DNA of 64,000 bases from the NCBI RefSeq assembly GCF_020532645.1, contig NZ_JAJAUZ010000018.1, positions 61,509 through 125,508 of the forward strand, in the 5' to 3' direction. The notes beneath the pieces are model-generated. The model saw only the letters and a list, made by a program, of their open reading frames with translations, searched no databases and had not been told where the DNA came from. The position numbers and the translations under genes are program-made. This DNA is from Streptomyces bambusae. GTDB lineage: Bacteria; Actinomycetota; Actinomycetes; Streptomycetales; Streptomycetaceae. Shown here in pieces: positions 54,153 to 63,266 of this stretch; position 1 is the first letter of the stretch; every line of letters starts with the position of its first letter.

Positions 54153-54190
54153 GGGCGCCGCGGCCGGCTCGTGCTCCGGCCGCGGCGCCC
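54153..54190. terminator. Bidirectional terminator between pentapeptide and collagen-like genes
   Basis: Perfect 15-bp stem (54153-54167 with 54176-54190) with an 8-base loop. Confidence 0.88.
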
Positions 54191-54210
54191 TCGTCACCGG
54201 TGTCCCGGGC

Positions 54211-54912
54211 TTACGGCTGCGCCATGATCTGCGCCCACGGGTTGGGGCACATGGGGAAGTCGACGCCGTTCGTCGTGCAGAGCGTCTGATAGACGGTGCC
54301 GCCCGTCGTCATGACCTTGAGCCACAGCTCATTGCGCTGCGAGGACAGGGTGCCGGTACACACGTTCTCCGGGTACGACTGTGCCTGGGCACCGTTGTTC
54401 AACGCATCCCACGTGTAGTTCCCGAGAGCACCCATGTTCTCGGGCCGCACCCGGTGACCGAGAGAGGCCACGCCGTTCTTGACGGCGAGGGTGAACTCCT
54501 CAGCAGCGGAGGGCATGTACGAGTCGATGCTCTGGCACGGTCCGGGCGGGCCGGGCCGGCCGTCCTGACCGGGCTGGCCGTCCTGTCCGGGAGGTCCGGG
54601 CGGGCCCTGGACGCCCGGGCGTCCGGGAGGTCCGGGGGGTCCCGGAGGTCCGGGCGGCCCGGGACACACGATGGTGCCGCCACCTGCGTTCTTCGCGGCA
54701 CCCGCCGCCTTCATGTCATCGCCCCGCGGCGGCTTCGGCTTGGGGCACTTGTCCCCGCCGCCACCGCCGCCACCGGTGGCGACCTGCGCCGCCGCGGCCG
54801 AACCCGTGTCGGCGAACACCGGGGTACTGAACCCCGCAAAGCCGAGTGCCAGCGGCAGGACGAACCCGCCGAGGACCCATGTGCGACTTCTAGTCCTGGC
54901 AACAGGACCCAT
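54211..54912 (-). CDS. Secreted collagen-like protein
   Basis: A 233-residue secreted protein. Signal or anchor ([17 protein letters not shown]), a Gly/Lys/Cys stretch, about 13 uninterrupted Gly-X-Y triplets (about 83-124; [18 protein letters not shown], then GQD/GQP/GRP triplets) and a C-terminal domain of about 105 residues with six cysteines. Collagen-like triplets would trimerise it. An AAGGAG site lies 7 bp before the ATG. It diverges from the type IV secretion-like operon. Confidence 0.9.
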   Translation of the reverse strand: MGPVARTRSRTWVLGGFVLPLALGFAGFSTPVFADTGSAAAAQVATGGGGGGGDKCPKPKPPRGDDMKAAGAAKNAGGGTIVCPGPPGPPGPPGPPGRPGVQGPPGPPGQDGQPGQDGRPGPPGPCQSIDSYMPSAAEEFTLAVKNGVASLGHRVRPENMGALGNYTWDALNNGAQAQSYPENVCTGTLSSQRNELWLKVMTTGGTVYQTLCTTNGVDFPMCPNPWAQIMAQP

Positions 54913-55268
54913 GCGCTTGCTCCTTCGTCGTACCGAACTTTCCTGCGCTTCGGCCGGAAGCAAGGTGGAGCATCCCCCGCCGACGCCGCACATCTCACCA
55001 TAAAGACGGAATGTCGCATGAATGTCAGCACTACGGCCCAACGCCACGCCCCCGGACAGCGGAAGGAAGCACGGATCCGCACCCGCCGGACCGTTCGCCC
55101 GCAGGTCAGGGGCGTGCAGAGGGGGTGCGTGCGCCGTCGGCGCACAGAGACGGCAAAAAGAGAGCCGCCAAGTCGACATAATCGGGCGGTTTCATCAGCG
55201 AAGATAGTGCGTGACCCCTGCCGACGGGCACGGGCTGACGGAACTACCCAACAGGGGCGGTGAGTTAC
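54913..55268. other. Divergent control region of collagen-like and secretion-like genes
   Basis: A 356-bp gap containing the promoters of both flanking units. A GATAGT element (about 55203) is a possible -10 for the secretion-like operon. No strong palindrome or small gene is seen; a weak reading frame on either strand is not supported. Confidence 0.4.
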
Positions 55269-55577
55269 ATGATCCTGGCAGCCGAAAAGGGCGACATCAC
55301 CACCATCATCGGCGGAATCGCCCCGAACTGGGGGCCGTTCGGCAGTCTCGGCAACGAAGCGAAGGTCATGATCGAGGTGGTCATGGCCGTGGCGATCCTG
55401 CTCTGCCTGGGCATCGCCATCTGGGGCGCGGCCAAGCAGCGCATCGGCGCCACCGCCCTGCGCGACACGTTCAGCGCCGAACAGGGCAAGGGCCTGATCG
55501 TGGCCGGCCTGACCGGAGTCTTCATCATCGGCTCTCTCGGCACCCTCTTCACGATCGTCTACGGCATGGCCGTCTAG
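55269..55577 (+). CDS. Pilin-like (VirB2-type) two-helix membrane protein
   Basis: A 102-residue protein with two hydrophobic helices (about 33-54 and 75-100) joined by a short polar loop, and a short soluble N-terminus. Size and plan match VirB2/TrbC-type subunits or small membrane parts of Gram-positive secretion systems. First gene of a six-gene run. Starts at ATG 55269 or GTG 55260. Confidence 0.7.
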   Translation: MILAAEKGDITTIIGGIAPNWGPFGSLGNEAKVMIEVVMAVAILLCLGIAIWGAAKQRIGATALRDTFSAEQGKGLIVAGLTGVFIIGSLGTLFTIVYGMAV

Positions 55578-55741
55578 CGACCGGACCCCCGCCGCCCGCC
55601 CGTCCCCGAGCCTCGTTCCCCCACCGGCCCCCTGAGGGTGCGTTTCCTGATGACGACTCACCACTCCGCGTCCACGCGGCATCCCACCCGGCTACCGTCG
55701 TACCACGCAGGACTGCAATCGGCTGAGGGGGCGGACGAGGC

Positions 55742-56584
55742 ATGAGCCACGAGGACGGATACGGCGGGTACGACGACGAACCCGCCGGCCGGGTCGGCGG
55801 GACGGGCCAGACCCGCACCCGCCTCCCCGAGCCGGCGGGCGACCCGTACGGCGCGCCGCGACGACCCGCCCGGACCTCCCGCGGCCTCGTCACGGTCGTC
55901 GGCATCGTCGTCCTGCTGATCGCCGCCATCGCGTTCGCGAACCAGGGCGACGGCGAACCGTCCGACGACGCGAAGTCCGAGACCCCGCCCTCGTCCACGT
56001 CCACCGCCGCCACCGGCACGGCGCCCGTCACCGGCAAGAACGCCGGCATCCCCACGGGCTTCGCCCACGACGAACAGGGGGCGCAGTCGGCGGCCTCCAA
56101 CTACGCAGTGGCGCTGGGCTCGACCGGCATGTTCAGGAAGGAATCGAGACATGCGATCGTCGACGCCCTCTACACGCAGGACGCGGCCACGCAGCTGAAG
56201 GGCCCTCAGGACTCCGTCTACTCGGGCGATTTCCTCCGCCGTCTCGGACTCGACGCGAACGGTAACCCTCCGCAGGGCAACACCTTCGTCAGCCGGACCG
56301 TACCGGTCGGCAGCAGCATCAAGAGCTTCAACGGGGCGAACGCCAAGGTCGCGGTCTGGTACATGGGCCTCATCGGCATGTCCGGCCCCCGCAGCACCGA
56401 CCCCGTGCGCACCAGCTGGGGCACATGGACCTTCGACCTGACCTGGGTGAACAACGCCTGGAAGGTCGTTTCCGACGAGCAGAAGGACGGCCCGGCGCCC
56501 GTTCCGGGAGACGTCGCCGCCTCGACGTCCGATGACATCAGCAAGGCCGTGGAGGAGTACGGAGGCTTCACCTATGCCCGGTAA
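55742..56584 (+). CDS. VirB8-like bitopic membrane protein
   Basis: A 280-residue protein with a cytosolic Gly/Asp-rich tail (1-48), one membrane helix (about 49-66), a Ser/Thr linker and an external domain (about 100-270) ending in a typical NTF2-like strand, WTFDLTWVNNAWKVVSDEQ. This plan matches VirB8/TcpC-type assembly proteins. It overlaps the next gene by 11 bp. Confidence 0.78.
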   Translation: MSHEDGYGGYDDEPAGRVGGTGQTRTRLPEPAGDPYGAPRRPARTSRGLVTVVGIVVLLIAAIAFANQGDGEPSDDAKSETPPSSTSTAATGTAPVTGKNAGIPTGFAHDEQGAQSAASNYAVALGSTGMFRKESRHAIVDALYTQDAATQLKGPQDSVYSGDFLRRLGLDANGNPPQGNTFVSRTVPVGSSIKSFNGANAKVAVWYMGLIGMSGPRSTDPVRTSWGTWTFDLTWVNNAWKVVSDEQKDGPAPVPGDVAASTSDDISKAVEEYGGFTYAR

Positions 56585-57929
56585 GTTCCGTACCCGAATG
56601 CAGGCTGCGGCCGGCACCCTCGCCGCTGTGCAGACAGCCGCCGTCCTCCTCAGCACACGCGCCTTCGCTGCGCCCTCGCCCACTCCTTCGCCTTCACCGT
56701 CCGGCTCCGCCCCGCCGGGCAACGAAGACAACCGGTGCGACCTGCTGATCGGCCCGGCGAAGCAGTACTGCGAAGGCGACGGAGCCGGCAACCGCAACGG
56801 CGGCTCCAACGTCGCCCCCAACCCCACCGACGCCCTCGACCCCCTCACCTCCCTCGCCCGCGGCTGCGCCGACGCCGCCGCCTGGATCGTCGGCAAGCTC
56901 AGCGAAGCCGTGAAGGGGACGGCGAACGTCGACTTCACCAACGCCGTCTTCCTCCGCCAGTACGCCGTCGTGTTCGCCGCCTCCACGGTCCTCACGCTCG
57001 TCCTCTGGCTGCTCGCCGTCGCCAAGCGCGCCATCCGCGGCGTACCGCTCACCACCGCCCTCTCCGAGGCCATCGGGTTCCTCTGGCTGACCGTCCTCGC
57101 GTCCGCCTTCACCCCGCTGATCCTCTACACCGTCGTCTCCGCCACCGACGGCGTCACCGAGGTCATCGCCACCGGCACCGGCGGCCAGACCGACGTCTTC
57201 TTCGGCTCCTTCGCCGAGGCCCTCAAGAAGGGCGAGGACATCGGCGGCGGCCCGATCATGCTGATCGTCGTCGCCCTCGTCACCGTCCTCGCCGCCGGCG
57301 TCCTCTGGCTGGAGCTCGTCATCCGCGCCGCCCTGCTGTACGTGGGTGCCCTGCTCGGCACCGCCGTGTACGCCGGACTCGTCGACCGGAACATGTGGGG
57401 CCACGTCCGCCGCTGGGCCGGCATCATGATCGCCGTCATCCTCGTGAAGCCGGTCATCGTGATCGTCCTCGGCCTCGCCGGCGCACTCTCCGGCGACGAC
57501 GGACCCGACGCGTTCTCCGCGGTCGTCTCGGGACTCGCCATCATCCTCCTCGCGATCTTCGCCTCCGCGATGATCTACCGTTTCGTACCCGGGTTCGGTG
57601 ACGAGATCGCCTCCGCCCGTACGAACCGCAAGCAGGCCACCGACGGCGCCCAGGCCGCCGCCGTCATCAGCTCCCCGGCCTCCCTGGTCTCCCAGGGCAT
57701 CAAGACCCACAGCAGTCGAGGTGCCCACCGGGCCGGGGGCGGCGAAGCCCGGCCCGTCAACCCGCTCTCCGGCGGAGTGGCGGCCCACAGCTCCCGCCCG
57801 TCCGGCGGTGGCGGTGGCGGCGGGGTCGGCGGCGGAACTGTCCCCTCCGCCGCACCCCCGCCCCGCGGCTCCGGAGTGAACACACCGCACACCAGCAGGA
57901 CCACAGGCAAGGGAGGTGAAGGGCGTTGA
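56574..57929 (+). CDS. TrbL/VirB6-like polytopic membrane protein
   Basis: A 451-residue protein with a signal-like N-terminus, a Pro/Ser spacer, about seven to eight helices (about 130-345) and a long Gly/Ser/His-rich cytosolic tail (350-451). Corresponds to the channel protein (VirB6/TrbL) of type IV secretion systems. GGAGG site 8 bp before the ATG; its TGA overlaps the TTG of the next gene. Confidence 0.8.
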   Translation: MPGKFRTRMQAAAGTLAAVQTAAVLLSTRAFAAPSPTPSPSPSGSAPPGNEDNRCDLLIGPAKQYCEGDGAGNRNGGSNVAPNPTDALDPLTSLARGCADAAAWIVGKLSEAVKGTANVDFTNAVFLRQYAVVFAASTVLTLVLWLLAVAKRAIRGVPLTTALSEAIGFLWLTVLASAFTPLILYTVVSATDGVTEVIATGTGGQTDVFFGSFAEALKKGEDIGGGPIMLIVVALVTVLAAGVLWLELVIRAALLYVGALLGTAVYAGLVDRNMWGHVRRWAGIMIAVILVKPVIVIVLGLAGALSGDDGPDAFSAVVSGLAIILLAIFASAMIYRFVPGFGDEIASARTNRKQATDGAQAAAVISSPASLVSQGIKTHSSRGAHRAGGGEARPVNPLSGGVAAHSSRPSGGGGGGGVGGGTVPSAAPPPRGSGVNTPHTSRTTGKGGEGR

Positions 57930-59500
57930 CAGCCCAGTCCCACCAGATGTCCCACCAGATCCATCCGGTCGCGCCCCGCCGCACGTATCTCATCGGCCGC
58001 GCCAGGCCGAACGCGATCGTCGGCAAGAACCGCGAATCCGGCGAGATCTCCCTGATCATCGCGGGTGCCTTCCTCGGCATGATGAGCGGACTCCTCGTCC
58101 CCCACCTCATGCTGCGCATCGTCCTGCTCGCCGGCTTCCCGGTCCTCGCCCTCGCGATGGTGTACGTGCCGTACAAGCACCGCACCTTCTACAAGTGGTT
58201 CGAGATCAACCGCAGCTTCAAGCGCACCCTCCGCCGGGGCACGACGTACCGTTCCACCGCCATGGAGGCCGGCACCCGCGCCGCCGACGGCCGCGAGGTC
58301 GAGGTCGGCCCGCCGCCCGGCATCGGCCGGATCAGCTGGCTCGCCGCCCCCTTCGGCCCCGACGAGATCGCCGTGCTCCTGCACGCCGACCGACGCACCG
58401 TCACCGCCGCCATCGAGATCGAGGGCCCCGGCGTCGGCCTGCGCGACAGCGAGGACCAGGAGGCCCTCGTCGACCGCTTCGGCACCCTCCTCAAGCACGT
58501 GGCCAACGGCGACGGCTTCGTCACCCGCCTCCAGATGCTCGCCCGCACCCTGCCCGCCGACCCCGACGCCCACGCCAAGGACGTCGCCCAGCGCGGCGAC
58601 CAGCAGTCCCCCGGCTGGCTGCGCGACTCGTACGACCAGCTCCAGTCCATGGTGTCCACCTCGTCCGAGCAGCACCGCGCCTACCTCGTCGCCTGCATGC
58701 ACTACACCCGCGAGCTGGCCGCCGAAGCCCACGCCATGGCCCGCGCCGCCACCCCGCAGAAGGGCCGCAGGATCGACAAGGACGCCGGCCTCGCCGTCGT
58801 CATGGCCCGCGAGCTGACCGACATCTGCGCCCGCCTCGCCGAGGCCGACATCCGCGTCCGCCAGCCCCTCGGCCAGGGCCGCCTCGCCTCCCTCGTGCAC
58901 TCCATGTACGACCCGGACCACCCCATCGACCACATCCAGGCCATGACCAAGCGCAACGCCTGGCCGGCCGAGCTGGACGCCGTCGAACCCACCTACCTCC
59001 AGGCCAAGACCCGCGAGTCCTCCACCCGCGCCCCCTGGTGCCACGCCACCGCCTGGGTGAAGGAATGGCCGATGACCCCCGTCGGCGTGAACTTCCTCGC
59101 GCCGCTGCTCGTCCACACCCCGGACGTCATCCGCACCGTCGCCGTCTGCATGGACCTCGAACCCACCGAGGTCGCCATCGAGCGCATGCTCACCGAGAAG
59201 ACGAACGACGAGGCCGAGGCCTCCCGCGCCGCCAAGATGAACCGCACCGTCGACCCCCGCGACATCGCCGCCCACGGCCGGCTCGACCAGCGGGGTGAAG
59301 ATCTCGCCAGCGGCGCGGCAGGGGTCAACCTCGTCGGGTACATCACGGTGTCCTCGCGCTCGCCCGAAGCCCTCGCCCGCGACAAGCGGACCATCCGCGC
59401 CTCGGCCGGCAAGTCCTACCTGAAGCTGGAGTGGTGCGACCGCGAGCACCACCGCGCCTTCGTGAACACCCTGCCGTTCGCCACCGGCATCCGACGCTAG
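57926..59500 (+). CDS. SCO6880-family protein (VirB3/VirB4-N-like)
   Basis: A 524-residue protein. Two hydrophobic segments at about 45-80 resemble PrgI/VirB3 and the soluble remainder resembles the N-terminal domain of VirB4. No Walker motif is present; the ATPase half is the next gene, so the usual fusion is split. The start is TTG, strongly supported by GGGAGGTGA six bases upstream and a TTGA overlap with the previous stop. Confidence 0.85.
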   Translation: MTAQSHQMSHQIHPVAPRRTYLIGRARPNAIVGKNRESGEISLIIAGAFLGMMSGLLVPHLMLRIVLLAGFPVLALAMVYVPYKHRTFYKWFEINRSFKRTLRRGTTYRSTAMEAGTRAADGREVEVGPPPGIGRISWLAAPFGPDEIAVLLHADRRTVTAAIEIEGPGVGLRDSEDQEALVDRFGTLLKHVANGDGFVTRLQMLARTLPADPDAHAKDVAQRGDQQSPGWLRDSYDQLQSMVSTSSEQHRAYLVACMHYTRELAAEAHAMARAATPQKGRRIDKDAGLAVVMARELTDICARLAEADIRVRQPLGQGRLASLVHSMYDPDHPIDHIQAMTKRNAWPAELDAVEPTYLQAKTRESSTRAPWCHATAWVKEWPMTPVGVNFLAPLLVHTPDVIRTVAVCMDLEPTEVAIERMLTEKTNDEAEASRAAKMNRTVDPRDIAAHGRLDQRGEDLASGAAGVNLVGYITVSSRSPEALARDKRTIRASAGKSYLKLEWCDREHHRAFVNTLPFATGIRR

Positions 59501-59517
59501 CTGGAGGCAGACCCGCC

Positions 59518-60936
59518 ATGCGAGATCCGCTGTCCACGCTGACGGACGCCTTCACCAGCTTCCTGTTCGGCAAGGTCGAGACCACCCGCCCGCCCGTCCG
59601 CACCTCCACCGGCCAGGCCCAGGCCGTCTACCTGCCCACCGCCGCCCCCGGCCTCGGCGACTCCGGCGTCATCATCGGCCGCGAGGTCTACAGCGGCAAG
59701 GGCTACATCTACGACCCCTTCCAGCTGTACGGACAGCAGCTGCCCGCCCCGCACTGGCTGGTCCTCGGCGAGTCCGGCAACGGCAAGTCCGCCCTCGAGA
59801 AGACGTACGTCCTGCGCCAGCTCCGCTTCAGGGACCGGCAGGTCGTCGTCCTCGACGCCCAGGGCGAGGACGGCGTCGGCGAATGGAACCTCATCGCCGA
59901 GCAGCTGGGGATAACTCCCATCCGTCTCGACCCCGTCGCCGCCGCCGACGGCGGCATCCGGCTCAACCCGCTCGACCCGGCCATCACCACCACCGGGCAG
60001 CTCGCCCTGCTGCGCACCATCATCGAAGTCGCGATGGGGCACGGCCTCGACGAGCGCTCCGGCTTCGCACTGAAGGTCGCACACGCCTACGTCAACGAGA
60101 CCATCCTCGACCGGCAGCCCGTCCTCACCGACATCGTGGAGCAACTGCGCCACCCGGAGGCGGAGTCGGCGGAGGCCATGAACGTCGACATAGACGACGT
60201 ACGCGCCTGGGGCCTCGACGTCGCCCTCGTCCTCGACCGGCTGGTCGACGGCGACCTCCGAGGCATGTTCGACGGCCCGACCACGGTCGGCATCGACCTC
60301 GACGCGCCGCTGATCGTCTTCGACCTGTCCCACATCGACCGCAACTCGATCGCCATGCCGATCCTGATGGCGATCGTGGGGGTGTGGCTGGAGCACACGT
60401 GGATCCGGCCGGACCGGAAGAAACGGATCTTCCTCGTCGAAGAGGCCTGGCACATCATCAACTCGCCCTTCGTCGCCCAGCTGTTCCAGCGGCTGCTGAA
60501 GTTCGGGCGCCGGCTCGGCCTGTCGTTCGTCGCCGTCGTCCACCACCTCTCCGACGTGGTGGACGGGGCGGCCGCCCGGGAGGCCGCGGCCATCCTCAAG
60601 ATGGCCTCCACCCGCACCATCTACGCCCAGAAGGCCGACGAGGCCCGTGCCACCGGCCGGGTCCTCGGCCTGCCCCGCTGGGCGGTGGAGATCATCCCGA
60701 CCCTGACCCCCGGCATCGCCGTCTGGGACGTCAACGGCAACGTCCAGGTGGTCAAACACCTCATCACGGAAGCGGAACGCCCACTCGTCTACACCGACCG
60801 CGCCATGACGGAGTCCTCGGCCCCGTCCCACCCGGTCCCCGAGGACGTGCTGGCGGCCGAACTGGAGGCGGAGGAACGGGCCCTGCTGATCGAGCGTCAG
60901 ATGAACGGCGAATCCGCGGAATCCACGGTGGCGTGA
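59518..60936 (+). CDS. VirB4/TraE-like secretion ATPase
   Basis: A 472-residue cytosolic ATPase with Walker A GESGNGKS (84-91) and Walker B IFLVEEAWHII. RRLGLSFVAVVHHLSDV is the conserved arginine/sensor region of VirB4 proteins. It powers assembly or substrate transfer. Only one base separates its stop from the next gene. Confidence 0.92.
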   Translation: MRDPLSTLTDAFTSFLFGKVETTRPPVRTSTGQAQAVYLPTAAPGLGDSGVIIGREVYSGKGYIYDPFQLYGQQLPAPHWLVLGESGNGKSALEKTYVLRQLRFRDRQVVVLDAQGEDGVGEWNLIAEQLGITPIRLDPVAAADGGIRLNPLDPAITTTGQLALLRTIIEVAMGHGLDERSGFALKVAHAYVNETILDRQPVLTDIVEQLRHPEAESAEAMNVDIDDVRAWGLDVALVLDRLVDGDLRGMFDGPTTVGIDLDAPLIVFDLSHIDRNSIAMPILMAIVGVWLEHTWIRPDRKKRIFLVEEAWHIINSPFVAQLFQRLLKFGRRLGLSFVAVVHHLSDVVDGAAAREAAAILKMASTRTIYAQKADEARATGRVLGLPRWAVEIIPTLTPGIAVWDVNGNVQVVKHLITEAERPLVYTDRAMTESSAPSHPVPEDVLAAELEAEERALLIERQMNGESAESTVA

Positions 60937-60937
60937 C

Positions 60938-62638
60938 ATGGCACGTGACGGCTCCGGCGAGCGGGGCGGCATCCCCGACGGACTGCTGGTGGGGCTGCTG
61001 GCCTTCCTGCTCGGCCTGGCCGTCCTGGTATGGACGGCCACCGGCCTGGCAGCCCTGTTCGCCCGGGGGTCCTGGCCCTCGACGGTGACCTTCATGAACA
61101 CCCCGGACGCCGTCCGCTCGCTGATAAAGCAGCCCCACGACATGGCCGCTGCCTGGCCGGCCACCGACCCGGCGGACCTCTCCAACTGGGGCCTGTTCTG
61201 GGGCATCTTCCTCAGCGAGCTGCTGGTCCTGTTCGTCCTGACCGTCTTCGCCATCGGCGTGGTCGCCCGGACGAAGGCCCGGCGGGCCCGGGCCCGGATG
61301 GAACGGGCCATGGACCCGGCCGCGGCGGACGGGCTGCCGCCCCGGCAGGCGCCGAAGTCCGCGCCGGGCCGCGGGCGAAGGCGCACGGACCGCATCCCGG
61401 CCGCGGCACCGGCGGGGCGGCAGGGCGCCGCGGATCCGGTCCGGGCCCCGGCCGACGGACTCCCCGCCCGCGCCGACGCGGCCGACGGACTCCCCGCCGG
61501 CTCGCTGCCCGACGAGGACCCGGACCGCTTCTGGGCCTGGGCGGAGGAGCAGGACCCCACCCGCCACCCGGACGAGCCCCTGCCGCGCATCCCGGAACCG
61601 CACGGCCGGGCACCCGGCCGGGCACCCGGACCGGCTCACGTACGGCAGCCCGGCCCGGACCCGCTCCGGAAGCAGCACGCCGCGAGGGACGACCTCGTAT
61701 CCGCGCCGGTCCCGGCGGCTGCCACCGGCCTCCGCTACGGGAGTCCCGCCGAGCGCCTCCCCATGGCCGCGCAGCGGATCGGCGAGGCCGAGGGGGCCGT
61801 GCTGGTCGTGACCTCCTCGCCGGCGCTGTGGGCCGAGACCAAGGACGCCCGGGCCAAGCTCGGCCCGGTGCTCCTCTACGACCCCTCGCACCTGTGCGAC
61901 ACCCCGGCGCGCATGCACTGGCACCCCGGCACCGGCTGCACCGACCGGGACACCGCCGCGGCCCGTGCCGCCGCCCTGCTGGCCCCCGTACGGCCGCAGG
62001 CCCGGATCGACGCCGCCGTCGCCGACACCGCGGAAACGCTCCTGCGGAGCTGGCTGCACGCGGCGGCACTCGACGACCGGCCGTTCAAACAGGTGCACCG
62101 CTGGGCCCAGGGCGGCAGCGCCCACGAACCCGTACGCATCCTGCGGACCCACCCGAAGGCCGCCCCTGGCCTGGCCGGCGAGTTCGAGAACGCCCTCACC
62201 GCCCACCCGGAGCGCCGCGAGATCGCGCAGGAGCTGACCGCGCGGGCACTGTCCTGCCTGTCCTCCATCCACATCCGCGAGGCCTGCAACCCGAATCGAA
62301 CGGATTCGCTCACGCTGGCATCTTTCATGGATGAAGGGGGGACGCTCTATGTGGTGGGTGAACCGATCGAGGATCCCCGGACCCGGCCCGGCGCAATGCC
62401 TCTGCTGACGGCCCTCACCGCGAGCGTGGTCGAGCACGGCCGCCGCATGGCCGCACGGTCATCCGACGGTCGGCTCGACCCACCAGTGACGCTCGTGCTG
62501 GACGACGTGGCCGCGGTGGCCCCGCTCCCTGACCTCCCCCGGCTGCTGTCCGACGCCCCGCTCCCGCTGCTGGCCCTGTGCCGCAGCCGCGAGCAGGCCC
62601 GCACCCGCTGGCCGGAGGCAGACCTCCCGCCCGCCTGA
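60938..62638 (+). CDS. VirD4/TraG-like coupling protein, no visible P-loop
   Basis: A 566-residue protein with two N-terminal helices (about 14-40 and 88-108), a long disordered Pro/Ala/Arg linker (115-240) and a soluble domain like TraG/TraD coupling ATPases. Walker B-like VTLVLDDVAAVAP is present, but where Walker A is expected the sequence reads VVTSSPALWAETKDARAKL, without GxxGxGK(S/T). It may bind nucleotide poorly or act as a structural adaptor. Last gene of the secretion-like operon. Confidence 0.82.
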   Translation: MARDGSGERGGIPDGLLVGLLAFLLGLAVLVWTATGLAALFARGSWPSTVTFMNTPDAVRSLIKQPHDMAAAWPATDPADLSNWGLFWGIFLSELLVLFVLTVFAIGVVARTKARRARARMERAMDPAAADGLPPRQAPKSAPGRGRRRTDRIPAAAPAGRQGAADPVRAPADGLPARADAADGLPAGSLPDEDPDRFWAWAEEQDPTRHPDEPLPRIPEPHGRAPGRAPGPAHVRQPGPDPLRKQHAARDDLVSAPVPAAATGLRYGSPAERLPMAAQRIGEAEGAVLVVTSSPALWAETKDARAKLGPVLLYDPSHLCDTPARMHWHPGTGCTDRDTAAARAAALLAPVRPQARIDAAVADTAETLLRSWLHAAALDDRPFKQVHRWAQGGSAHEPVRILRTHPKAAPGLAGEFENALTAHPERREIAQELTARALSCLSSIHIREACNPNRTDSLTLASFMDEGGTLYVVGEPIEDPRTRPGAMPLLTALTASVVEHGRRMAARSSDGRLDPPVTLVLDDVAAVAPLPDLPRLLSDAPLPLLALCRSREQARTRWPEADLPPA

Positions 62639-62646
62639 CCCGACGG

Positions 62647-63216
62647 TTACGCGGGCCGCGCGATGGCGAGCTCCAGCTCCATCGCCCCGTCCCCCTCGGG
62701 GAAGGGCACCGCATTGCCGGCGAACTCGAACCCGAACCGCTGGTAGAACGCCTGCGCCCGCCCGTTGTCCTCGTGCACGAAGAGCCGTACGCGCTCCAGC
62801 ACGGGCTCCTCCAGCCCGAAGCCCCACTCCAGCGCGGCCTCGCACAGCGCCTCGATGACACCGGTCCCCCGGTGCTCGGGCCGCACGTAGACCCCCACCA
62901 GGTGCCCCTGGTCGCCCTCGATCTTCCCCTCGAAGAAATCCTGGTCGCCGGCCCGCTCCACGAGCAGCGTCACCGACCCCACCCAGGTCCCGTCGGCGTC
63001 CTCGGCAATGAACTGCCGCACCGAGGTCCCGTGCGAAGCCCCGGCCGCCCGGTCCTGCCAGAAGGAATCCTCCCGCCCCTCGGCCTGCGCCAGGGTTTCC
63101 AGGAACGCCACGGGCGCCGCCGGATCCTTCAACGCCTCGATCCGCAGATCCCGCACCCTCTCCCACTCATCGGCCCGTACCGCCCGCACCACACACTGAG
63201 TCTGTTGTTCGATCAT
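62647..63216 (-). CDS. GNAT-family N-acetyltransferase
   Basis: A 189-residue acetyltransferase. Acetyl-CoA loop YVRPEHRGTGVIEAL around residue 110 and a C-terminal HEDNGRAQAFYQRFGFEF strand. Substrate unknown. Convergent with the secretion operon, 8 bp after its last stop. Confidence 0.9.
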   Translation of the reverse strand: MIEQQTQCVVRAVRADEWERVRDLRIEALKDPAAPVAFLETLAQAEGREDSFWQDRAAGASHGTSVRQFIAEDADGTWVGSVTLLVERAGDQDFFEGKIEGDQGHLVGVYVRPEHRGTGVIEALCEAALEWGFGLEEPVLERVRLFVHEDNGRAQAFYQRFGFEFAGNAVPFPEGDGAMELELAIARPA

Positions 63217-63266
63217 GCAGGGATCCTAGGTGCACCCGCTCAACGGCCTGCCCGCGCCTGCCGGAA

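Noticed and set aside
54985..55015. WhiG-type promoter (TAAA, 15 bp, GCCGATAA) near the secretion operon
   Set aside because: A TAAA is present but the expected -10 sequence at the right distance is not.
55020..55260. Coding frames on either strand between the collagen-like gene and the secretion operon
   Set aside because: No ribosome-binding site, no protein-like composition and no family resemblance; treated as control region.
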